Shown piece after piece: positions 1 through 6,414 of a DNA stretch of 12,860 bases. How positions within the stretch are numbered: position 1 is the first letter of the stretch; every line of letters begins with the position of its first letter. Both the position numbers and the translations under genes were made by a program. The stretch lies in contig PUNP01000844.1 in NCBI GenBank assembly GCA_003551785.1, positions 1-12,860 of the forward strand, given 5' to 3'. The notes beneath the pieces were generated by a model that ran no database searches, had not been told where the DNA came from, and was given only the letters and a program-made list of their open reading frames with translations. The DNA is from Candidatus Brocadiaceae bacterium. GTDB taxonomy: Bacteria > Planctomycetota > Brocadiia > SM23-32.

Positions 1-2
1 TC

Positions 3-3000
3 GAGCTCGGGCGGGCCTCCCTTTATATAAACGGTGATTTTATTGCATCCGATGATCAAATCAAACCTTTTCACTGGCCGTATGATGCAAGCCGGCTGGA
101 ACTGGAGTTCGGTCAGTATGGGCAGGATCGGTTTGCCGGCTTGATTGATGATGTGCGCCTTTATGACGTTACACTTTCCGACGAGAGGGTTGCCGGGCTT
201 TCAGAAGTCGTTTATCATCCTGATTCGAATTGGCCGTACAATTATGGTGAACCTATGCAAAAGCTGATCCGGAAAGGTAGGCTCGCTAAAGTTCGGGCCG
301 AATACCTCGAAGGGCTGGGCGCTCTTTCTTCTGCGGCGCTGATTGATACGCTTGAAAGCAGCCGCGATCCTGAAGAACAAAAAGATATCATCTGGGCATT
401 GGGCAAGATCGGCGATGATGATTCAGTTGCTGCTGTGGTCAGGATTCTGGAGTCTGAGGAAGAAATGCTTATTAGTGCTGCGATTCGTGAAATAATATAC
501 CTCCATCAAGAAGACGTTTTCCCCGCAGCGCTTGAGAAGCGCGGGGATGCCGAATCCGTTGCGCTGCTTGAAAAGGTTCTGCATAACTTCCCCTGCTTTG
601 ATATTCGACTGGCATCATTAAATGCTTTGAAAAGCATCGGAAGTCCGACGGCAATCGAGATTGTGGTGCTTTTCCTCCTGAAAACAGATGGCTATGTGGA
701 CATTGAGGATGAGCCGCTATCTTCCCATCCCGGCGTGGAAACCGCTTTGATTGAAGTTTTAAAAGATGATCAGGAGTGTGATGAAGTCCGTTTGGAGGCC
801 CTCCGAACCGCAATCAGCCTGGGTGCCCGGGAAAAAGTGCAGGGTGATTCCCAGGTGGTTGAAGCCTTAACGGAAATTATTCTGGATGAGAAGTCCGACT
901 TTGCCCTCCGGAAGGCGGCGGTTAATGCGCACCCCCGGGCTGAAAACCTGGTGCCGGGTTTGGTGGACACATTGGTGGACCAAGACCAAAAAGATAAGAT
1001 GCGATTGATGGCCCTGCAATTGATTCACTCAGGTGGGCATGAATTGATTAAAAAGTTGAGCGATGATCCCGACGCAGTGGCCGTTCTGTCAGGGATTATC
1101 GGAAATGAAAAGCTCGATATGGAATTGCGAACCATGGCGATGAGGGTTCATCCGGATACAGATGATATAGTTTCCGGTCTCATGGACGAGCTAAAAGACA
1201 CGGAGAGAAGTGATTTTGCCCGATCCAAAGCTCTCAGTTTGCTGACTGCTGGTGGGCAGGAAGTGATCGCAATGGTGGAAGACGATCCTGAAGCGGTGGA
1301 CACTCTGCTCAGTTTGGCCCTTCCGCACACAGCCTCGGGCTTGCGTATCTCAGCGACCAAAGCCTTATCTATATTGGGCGTTGAGCTTCGCGAAGGGGCG
1401 TTTGACTGGCCGATGTGGCGCTATGATGCGGGCAGGAGCGCGGCAACACCGTATGAGTTGTCCGAAGACTTGCATCTCCAATGGGTGCGCGAGTTTCCAG
1501 AGCCGATGCGAGCATGGCGGCACCAGCTGGATGATCGTGGTAAACTGGATTTCGACGTGTCATATGCGCCTGTTGTGCAAGGTGGTAAAATATTTGTTCC
1601 CTCAAATGTCACCGACAGTGTCGCGGCGTATAGCATAGATGACGGCGCTAAGAAGTGGCGTTTCTACACCGACGGACCGGTGCGCCTTGCACCGGCGGCG
1701 TGGGATGACAAGGTTTATTTCACAAGTGACGACGGGCACCTTTATTGCGTGGATGCCGACACGGGAAATCTGGTCTGGAAGTTTCGTGGAGGCCCATCCG
1801 ATCACCGTTTGCTCGGCAACGAACGCATCATCAACTTTTGGCCCGCCCGCGGCGGTCCGCTTGTAACAGGTGGCAAGGTTTATTTCACGGCCGGTATCTG
1901 GCCTCTCCACGGTATATTTATTTATGCTCTCGATGCTGAAACAGGCGATTTGAAATGGGTCAACGATACTTCGAGTTCTGATTACGTCAATTTACCACAT
2001 GGAGGTGCAAGCGGCTATGGCGGTCTGGCTCCTCAGGGTTATCTTGCCGTGTCCAAAAATCGACTGGTGGTGGCGGGCGGGAGAACTCCGCCCGCTTTTC
2101 TGAACCTGAATTCCGGGGAATTGATGGGTGCAGATTTCAGACCCTCCGATAAGGAGGCCGGTGGCTATGCGGTTCGGGGAGGCAAAACGGGTATGGAAAA
2201 TAATGAAATGCTCACCGAACGGTTGCATTCGATCTCTGATCAGCTCAGCGGGGAAGTGTTTTACAAGTTGGCAGCACAAGAACGACTTTTTGTTACTACC
2301 AAAGAAGGCAAGTTGTATTGTTTTGGGCCGCAGAGAACCGACCCCCGCACATACGAATACAATCCGGCTCCGTTGAAGACTGACTCGAACGATTGGGAGG
2401 ATGTTGCCATCGAACTTGTGGAGCGCATAGATTGTTCGGGGGGCTATGCACTTATGCTGAGCGCAGGCTCCGGTGAACTTATGCGGGCCCTCCTCCTCCA
2501 CAGCGAACTTCACGTTGTCGTTGTCGAGGAGGATTCCGAAAAGGTCAGAAAACTCAGGGAGGAATTAACGGGGACCTGGTTGTATGGACGGCGGGCTGCA
2601 GTGATCGAGGCAAACCCCGCTTCTTTTTCCGTTCAGCCCTATCTTTTCAGCCTGGTGGTGAGCGAGGACATTAAGGGGGCCGGTATCAAAGCAGAATCGG
2701 TTTTTTTTGAAGACCACCTGAACTCTCTTCGTCCTTACAGTGGTGTCGCATGGCTGGGCTGTTCGGAACCGTCCTCAAACAACTTTTACGAGGCCGCACA
2801 GGCGGCGGGCGTCGATCAGGTAACAGTCGTAGAGCGTGATGATCATATTTTTGCCGAGCGTGATGGGCCGCTGACCGGTGCGGGACAGTGGACGCACCAG
2901 TACCACGATGCCTCCAATCCCAATCTTTCCCATGACGACCGCGTCCGCCTGCCGCTGGGGTTGCTGTGGTTTGGCGGCCCGAACAACCATAATATTCTCC

Positions 3001-4778
3001 CGCGCCATGCAGGCGGCCCCAGGCCCCAGGTGGTAGGGGGACGCCAGATATTCCTCGGTGTTGAGAACATTGCCGCACGATGCGTCTATACCGGGCGGGA
3101 ACTCTGGGAACGCGAGTTCCCCGGCATAGGGCACCACGCTACCAACCTGCGTCTGGAGAAAAGTTGGGCGCAAGGACAAAGTGTCTACATGAGCAATATC
3201 CCTGGGGCTACTTATATCGGCAGTCCGTTTGCCTCCCAGACCGATAGTGTGTATCTGCGATATAAGGAGGTAATATACCGTCTTGACTCGGCCACCGGAG
3301 AGACTCTTTCCACGTTCTCGCTGCCCGGGCGTCCGGTCTCGGAGGTTTATGAGGGTAAAGATGTTCCCGACTGGGGAACGTTGAGAATTGCCGGGGATTA
3401 TCTCATTACAACGGCCGAGCCGCATATGTTCGAGAATCAGGATATTGGACAACCCGATAGCTACAGCGGCACTTCCAGCAGGATCATAGCCGTATTGGAT
3501 CGCTATTGCGGTGAAGTTCATTGGCACAAAGAGGCCGAAACAGGATTCCGGCATAATGCGGTCATTGCTTCCGAAGACATTGTGTATCTTATTGACGGTC
3601 TTTCTGAAAATGCACTTAACCATCTCCGGCGCCGTGGGGAGGTTCCCGAATCTCCTTCCCGCATTTATGCTTTGGATATTGCTTCCGGCGAGGAACTCTG
3701 GCGCACCGATAGCGACGTGTTCGGCACTTTTCTGCTCTACAGCAAGGAGCACGACGTGCTGCTGGAAGGCGGCAGCAGAGACATGAGATTCCGAGGGGGC
3801 TGGGCGCACAGAGACGATGAACCCGTGGGGCGTACTGCTGCCCGACGTGGTGAGACCGGCGAGGTGCTATGGCAGGGCGGTGGATTCACGCTTCCGGGCG
3901 CGGTGCGTGGTGAAATGCTTATCCCCGGCCGGCCGGGGACGGCCATATCCCTGCTCACAGGCGAGACCTGGTACCGAGAGCAGCCGCATACCGCCCAAAA
4001 AAGTGGATGGAACTATTCCCGTGCGTACGGCTGCAACACCTTAAATGCAAGTCAACATTTGCTTCTGTACCGGACGGGGTATGCAGGATATTTTGACCTG
4101 GAGCATGACACCGGTACAGGAACCTTCAGCGGTTTCCGTTCCGGATGTACGGCCAACATGATAGCAGCCGACGGTGTATTGAATGCCCTGGATTACACGC
4201 GCACATGCACGTGCAGTTATGCGCATCAGACCTCGCTTGCCCTGGTTCCTATGCCAGGTGATTCGAATGTTGAGTATTGGACGCGCTACAGTGGTTCACG
4301 GCCGGACCCTGCCAATCACGGCATCAATTTCGGCGCGCCGGGCCGGCGCGTGGACGTGGAAGGCGCGGGGCGGGTTTGGTACGACAGAGCAGGCACACAC
4401 CGTCGGCACCCTTCGGCTGTTGAAGACAACGGCGGGGGACTGGACTGGGTTGTTGCCTCCGCTCGCGAGGTCGATGCTGAGGATGGCGCCATAGAGATTA
4501 AAGATCTTGTGGATGAGCAATACACTGTCCGGCTGCATTTCGCCGAGATTGGCGGCAGCGTGGGGAGCGGTGAACGGGTTTTTGATGTGTTCATTGATGG
4601 TGATGAGGTGCTCTCGGGATTTGATATATATGCAGAGGCCGGAGGTCGTTACCGTGGCGTAGTCAAAGAATTTAAAGTGAAAATTGAGGGAAACGGCATG
4701 AACCTCCAGATGCGCAGGACGGAGGACCTTGGACGCAACCCCCTCATCAGTGGTGTGGAGCTGATGGCAGATTTTTAA
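3..4778 (+). CDS. Giant multidomain protein, 5'-partial: LamG - HEAT repeats - PQQ-type propeller with inserted methyltransferase-like segment - malectin-like
   Basis: The frame is open from the left edge (first full codon at 3), so the true start and any signal peptide lie upstream; the TTG at 141 falls inside a domain. Domains by base position: 3 to about 210, end of a LamG/concanavalin-type domain (motif FAGLIDDVRLYD); about 273-1385, helical HEAT-like repeats; about 1407-2330 and 2886-4256, PQQ/BamB-type propeller blades (LYCVDADTGNLVW, IYALDAETGDLKW, IYALDIASGEELW); about 2382-2855, a Rossmann-like segment with the glycine motif LSAGSGEL and acidic VVEED, resembling a class I SAM methyltransferase; about 4257-4775, malectin-like (GINFGAPG, YTVRLHFAEI). 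PQQ-type blades do not by themselves mean PQQ is bound. Export to the periplasm or surface is inferred from LamG and malectin, which often bind carbohydrate. Such fusions are, to my knowledge, typical of PVC bacteria. The enzymatic role is unknown. An Ldh_2 oxidoreductase gene follows 30 bases downstream. Domain calls are firm for propeller and HEAT, fair for malectin and LamG, moderate for the methyltransferase-like part. Confidence 0.9.
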   Translation, partial: ELGRASLYINGDFIASDDQIKPFHWPYDASRLELEFGQYGQDRFAGLIDDVRLYDVTLSDERVAGLSEVVYHPDSNWPYNYGEPMQKLIRKGRLAKVRAEYLEGLGALSSAALIDTLESSRDPEEQKDIIWALGKIGDDDSVAAVVRILESEEEMLISAAIREIIYLHQEDVFPAALEKRGDAESVALLEKVLHNFPCFDIRLASLNALKSIGSPTAIEIVVLFLLKTDGYVDIEDEPLSSHPGVETALIEVLKDDQECDEVRLEALRTAISLGAREKVQGDSQVVEALTEIILDEKSDFALRKAAVNAHPRAENLVPGLVDTLVDQDQKDKMRLMALQLIHSGGHELIKKLSDDPDAVAVLSGIIGNEKLDMELRTMAMRVHPDTDDIVSGLMDELKDTERSDFARSKALSLLTAGGQEVIAMVEDDPEAVDTLLSLALPHTASGLRISATKALSILGVELREGAFDWPMWRYDAGRSAATPYELSEDLHLQWVREFPEPMRAWRHQLDDRGKLDFDVSYAPVVQGGKIFVPSNVTDSVAAYSIDDGAKKWRFYTDGPVRLAPAAWDDKVYFTSDDGHLYCVDADTGNLVWKFRGGPSDHRLLGNERIINFWPARGGPLVTGGKVYFTAGIWPLHGIFIYALDAETGDLKWVNDTSSSDYVNLPHGGASGYGGLAPQGYLAVSKNRLVVAGGRTPPAFLNLNSGELMGADFRPSDKEAGGYAVRGGKTGMENNEMLTERLHSISDQLSGEVFYKLAAQERLFVTTKEGKLYCFGPQRTDPRTYEYNPAPLKTDSNDWEDVAIELVERIDCSGGYALMLSAGSGELMRALLLHSELHVVVVEEDSEKVRKLREELTGTWLYGRRAAVIEANPASFSVQPYLFSLVVSEDIKGAGIKAESVFFEDHLNSLRPYSGVAWLGCSEPSSNNFYEAAQAAGVDQVTVVERDDHIFAERDGPLTGAGQWTHQYHDASNPNLSHDDRVRLPLGLLWFGGPNNHNILPRHAGGPRPQVVGGRQIFLGVENIAARCVYTGRELWEREFPGIGHHATNLRLEKSWAQGQSVYMSNIPGATYIGSPFASQTDSVYLRYKEVIYRLDSATGETLSTFSLPGRPVSEVYEGKDVPDWGTLRIAGDYLITTAEPHMFENQDIGQPDSYSGTSSRIIAVLDRYCGEVHWHKEAETGFRHNAVIASEDIVYLIDGLSENALNHLRRRGEVPESPSRIYALDIASGEELWRTDSDVFGTFLLYSKEHDVLLEGGSRDMRFRGGWAHRDDEPVGRTAARRGETGEVLWQGGGFTLPGAVRGEMLIPGRPGTAISLLTGETWYREQPHTAQKSGWNYSRAYGCNTLNASQHLLLYRTGYAGYFDLEHDTGTGTFSGFRSGCTANMIAADGVLNALDYTRTCTCSYAHQTSLALVPMPGDSNVEYWTRYSGSRPDPANHGINFGAPGRRVDVEGAGRVWYDRAGTHRRHPSAVEDNGGGLDWVVASAREVDAEDGAIEIKDLVDEQYTVRLHFAEIGGSVGSGERVFDVFIDGDEVLSGFDIYAEAGGRYRGVVKEFKVKIEGNGMNLQMRRTEDLGRNPLISGVELMADF
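855..1382 (+). repeat. In-frame 73-residue (219-base) tandem protein repeat in the HEAT region
   Basis: Within the giant gene, codons at 855-1073 and 1074-1292 encode two aligned 73-residue units, and 1293-1382 begins a third. Aligned pairs at a constant offset of 73 residues include EALTEIILDE with AVLSGIIGNE, the AHP / VHP turn followed by LVPGLVDTL / IVSGLMDEL, and GGHELIKKLSDDPDAV with GGQEVIAMVEDDPEAV. Each unit appears to hold two helical hairpins, so it is a double-HEAT super-repeat. DNA identity between units is clearly lower than the protein similarity, so this is an old duplication and not a recent slippage tract. The region just upstream (about 780-870) aligns more weakly with a short gap. 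Confidence 0.75.
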
Positions 4779-4799
4779 AACTCAGTTTGTTAATACAAT

Positions 4800-4803
4800 G
4801 GAG
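4800..4803 (+). promoter_or_regulatory. Ribosome binding site of the Ldh_2 gene
   Basis: GGAG lies five bases before the ATG at 4809 and supports that start. It sits in the 30-base gap after the giant gene's stop, which holds no room for a separate promoter plus leader, consistent with co-transcription. Confidence 0.6.
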
Positions 4804-4808
4804 AAAAT

Positions 4809-5948
4809 ATGATAACAAAAGACAATGAAAAAAATGTGATAAGAACAGACGCTGAAAAACTGAATCGGCTGGTGATCGAGGTGCTCCAGGCTGCCGGGGC
4901 TGAAAGCACCGAGGCTAACGCCGTAGCCAGTGAACTTGTGGAGACATCACTGATGGGGATCGATTCCCATGGCGTGCTGCGCCTTCCCCAATACGTGCGA
5001 CAGCTCCAGGAGGGTTCCCTGGTTTCCGGGAGGGAACCGGTTATCAAAAAGAAAACATCCAATACCTTCGTCGTTGACGGTCAGATGGGGTTTGGTATGG
5101 TCACTGCCAGGTTCATGACGGACCTTGTGGCTGAAGCAGCGCAAAAGCAAAATATAGCTTGCGCCGTGAGTCGCCAAACTCATCATGTGGGCCGGCTGGG
5201 TTCATATGTTGAAAAACTTGCCCGTCATGACCTGTTCGGGTTTGCTGTGGCAAACGCATCCAGGCAAGGGCATTACGTGACTCCATGGGGTGGTACTGAA
5301 GGACGTCTCGGAACTAATCCGCTGGCCTATGGGTGTCCAACTGACGATGAACCGATAGTGCTGGATATGTCCACTTCAGCTATTTCCGAGGGGGAAGTCA
5401 GAGCCCTCTGCCGCCAGGGTGAGCGTGTGCCCGAGGACTGTCTGCTGGATCCGGAAGGAACCCCTACTACAAACCCCGAGGACTTCTACCGTGATGATTG
5501 GGGAGCTATACTCCCTTTCGGCGGGGCGCAGGGGTATAAAGGATATGGATTGTCTTTGCTTGTCGAACTGCTGGGAAGCACCCTTGCCGGCGTCCCCCTG
5601 ACACCCGACGGTGAAAATGACACGTATATCAACGGTTTTTTCATCATGGCGATTGATCCGGATGCTTTCTGCGGACGGGAAGTGTTTAAGAATCTCGTGA
5701 ACGAGCTGGTTGAGTATGTGAAATCTTCCCCCGCGGCTGGAGAGAGCGGCGAGGTGTTTCTGCCCGGGGAGATAGAATGCAGTCGATACCGCCGGAATCT
5801 TACGGAGGGAGTCGATATAGCGGTGGGGATATGGGCGGAAATCGTTGAAGCGGCGGGCACGGTGGGCTTGAGTGAAGAGCAACTTGAAGTCCTGCTCGGT
5901 GATGGGCGATATGAAACTTGCGTGACTCGCAACGCCCGGATTGTATAG
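4809..5948 (+). CDS. Ldh_2 family NAD(P)-dependent oxidoreductase (malate/L-lactate/ureidoglycolate dehydrogenase superfamily)
   Basis: A complete 379-residue soluble protein, slightly longer than the roughly 330-360 usual for the family. Enzymes of this superfamily (YlbC, AllD, ComC, YiaK types) oxidise 2-hydroxy acids or reduce 2-oxo acids with NAD(P) in the cytosol. Visible signatures are DSHGVLRLPQYV (residues 52-63, with conserved His54), THHVGRLGSYVE (124-135), the cofactor-region run GGTEGRLGTNPLAYG (161-175), LDMSTSAISEG (185-195), and PFGGAQGYKGYGLSLLVELL (236-255). No signal peptide or membrane segment is seen. The start is fixed by a GGAG five bases upstream and by the normal distance to the first helix. 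All main motifs are present, so it should be active. Substrate specificity cannot be decided: malate, lactate, sulfolactate, ureidoglycolate and 2,3-diketogulonate enzymes share these motifs. Adjacency to a carbohydrate-binding-type giant protein mildly favours a sugar-acid substrate, which is inference only. Confidence 0.93.
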   Translation: MITKDNEKNVIRTDAEKLNRLVIEVLQAAGAESTEANAVASELVETSLMGIDSHGVLRLPQYVRQLQEGSLVSGREPVIKKKTSNTFVVDGQMGFGMVTARFMTDLVAEAAQKQNIACAVSRQTHHVGRLGSYVEKLARHDLFGFAVANASRQGHYVTPWGGTEGRLGTNPLAYGCPTDDEPIVLDMSTSAISEGEVRALCRQGERVPEDCLLDPEGTPTTNPEDFYRDDWGAILPFGGAQGYKGYGLSLLVELLGSTLAGVPLTPDGENDTYINGFFIMAIDPDAFCGREVFKNLVNELVEYVKSSPAAGESGEVFLPGEIECSRYRRNLTEGVDIAVGIWAEIVEAAGTVGLSEEQLEVLLGDGRYETCVTRNARIV

Positions 5949-5989
5949 CCGTTCCATTGTCCCCTTTTTTGTGCTTGAAAACAGAGACC

Positions 5990-6007
5990 TTGCCCCAGAC
6001 GGGGCAA
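5990..6007. repeat. Hairpin 1 of the convergent spacer (possible transcript end)
   Basis: TTGCCCC pairs with GGGGCAA around an AGAC loop, a seven-base perfect stem 41 bases after the Ldh_2 stop codon. It could stabilise or end the transcript, but no T run follows, so it is not a standard intrinsic terminator. Confidence 0.6.
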
Positions 6008-6017
6008 AGTTCGGTAG

Positions 6018-6037
6018 CCTCGGGTTTCAACCCGAGG
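6018..6037. repeat. Hairpin 2 of the convergent spacer
   Basis: CCTCGGGT pairs with ACCCGAGG around a TTCA tetraloop, an eight-base perfect stem. It lies ten bases after hairpin 1. Confidence 0.65.
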
Positions 6038-6057
6038 TGATGATTCACACGGATTTT

Positions 6058-6074
6058 GCGCCCTGAAAGGGCGC
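6058..6074. repeat. Hairpin 3 of the convergent spacer
   Basis: GCGCCCT pairs with AGGGCGC around a GAA loop; opening the last pair gives a six-base stem with a five-base loop. It follows hairpin 2 by 20 bases. Confidence 0.6.
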
Positions 6075-6118
6075 GGTAGATCGTTTGCGTATTGGCTCTG
6101 GTGCGATTTTCGGCCATG

Positions 6119-6235
6119 CCCCGTGGAGTCTCCTGTTGTTGGCGTTATGTTTTTCTGATAGCCAGTCATGCAAGCCACGGGCACAAGGCCCGTGGGGGGA
6201 GTGAATCTTAACGAAAGAAGTAAACATCCACGGGG
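6119..6235. repeat. Long-range inverted pair in the spacer (9-base arms)
   Basis: CCCCGTGGA at 6119-6127 is the exact reverse complement of TCCACGGGG at 6227-6235. The right arm is also one side of the local hairpin at 6225-6251, so the two pairings are mutually exclusive; this could be a switchable structure or simply shared repeat sequence. Confidence 0.5.
6175..6195. repeat. Hairpin 4 of the convergent spacer
   Basis: CCACGGGC pairs perfectly with GCCCGTGG around ACAAG. Its core CCACGGG recurs in the hairpin at 6225-6251 and, inverted, at 6119-6127, which suggests a common repeat unit. Confidence 0.65.
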
Positions 6236-6251
6236 CTTGTCCCCATGGATG
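6225..6251. repeat. Hairpin 5 of the convergent spacer
   Basis: CATCCA-C-GGGG pairs with CCCC-A-TGGATG around a CTTGT loop: ten pairs with one C/A mismatch in the middle. It is the longest local stem in the spacer. Confidence 0.65.
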
Positions 6252-6279
6252 AACTGTCAAATTAGAAACAAAATATCCT

Positions 6280-6301
6280 CCACCGGCACAGGGCACGGTG
6301 G
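6280..6301. repeat. Hairpin 6 of the convergent spacer
   Basis: CCACCG pairs with CGGTGG around a ten-base loop. It is weaker than its neighbours because of the large loop. Confidence 0.45.
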
Positions 6302-6305
6302 TGAC

Positions 6306-6334
6306 GAGGCAACGGGCCTCAGTGAATATTCACT
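6306..6334. repeat. Hairpin 7 and adjoining 14-base perfect palindrome
   Basis: GAGGC (6306-6310) pairs with GCCTC (6316-6320). It is followed directly by AGTGAATATTCACT (6321-6334), a perfect palindrome with no spacer. Perfect palindromes of this length can be protein-binding half-site pairs or repeat ends; neither flanking gene starts here, so an operator role is unlikely. Confidence 0.55.
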
Positions 6335-6414
6335 CCCCAGAAGACTTTTTCACTGAAAACTATTGGTATCCGGCTCTGTCCAATTCCAATAAGGAGAAAT
6401 GTCGTTTAAAAGCA

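Larger units (their letters stand above)
6196..6338. repeat. Long-range inverted pair (11-base arms) enclosing several hairpins
   Basis: GGGGAGTGAAT at 6196-6206 is the exact reverse complement of ATTCACTCCCC at 6328-6338. The enclosed 121 bases contain the local hairpins at 6225-6251, 6280-6301 and 6306-6320, so a transcript could fold into a closed multi-branched structure. The right arm overlaps the palindrome at 6321-6334, an alternative pairing. Confidence 0.6.
5949..6414. other. Convergent intergenic region rich in hairpins; no credible gene
   Basis: This 466-base gap lies between the ends of two convergent genes. Short open frames cross it on both strands, but they run through the palindromes, start without good ribosome sites and resemble no family I know. 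The stretch from about 5990 to 6338 is dense in short palindromes, listed separately, with 9- and 11-base complementary segments farther apart. About 6339-6414 shows nothing clear beyond a weak TATTGG (6361-6366) / CCAATA (6386-6391) pair. No stem followed by a proper T tract was found, so I see no classical Rho-independent terminator for either flanking gene. Confidence 0.7.

Noticed and set aside
141..143. TTG as the start of the giant gene
   Set aside because: The same frame is open back to base 3 and those codons continue the LamG-type domain; the TTG is internal.
3263..3271. TAAGGAGGT, a full Shine-Dalgarno-like match, in the giant gene
   Set aside because: No start codon follows at a suitable distance and the protein frame continues through propeller motifs; a similar TAAGGAGG at 2150-2157 is also internal.
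2775..3809. 344-codon open frame on the minus strand
   Set aside because: It lies opposite the propeller, which has clear blade motifs in the plus frame; its translation shows no recognisable domain.
1407..4256. True PQQ-dependent dehydrogenase
   Set aside because: The blades carry the generic PQQ-repeat pattern, but no alcohol dehydrogenase active-site motif or CxxCH haem site is seen.
5971..5977. T run after the Ldh_2 gene as an intrinsic terminator
   Set aside because: No stem precedes the T run; the first real hairpin comes after it.
5990..6338. CRISPR array
   Set aside because: The palindromes differ in sequence and spacing; there is no identical direct repeat with regular spacers and no cas gene nearby.
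5486..6356. Several short open frames crossing the convergent spacer
   Set aside because: They run through palindromes, overlap the Ldh_2 3' end or each other, and have low-complexity, domain-free translations.
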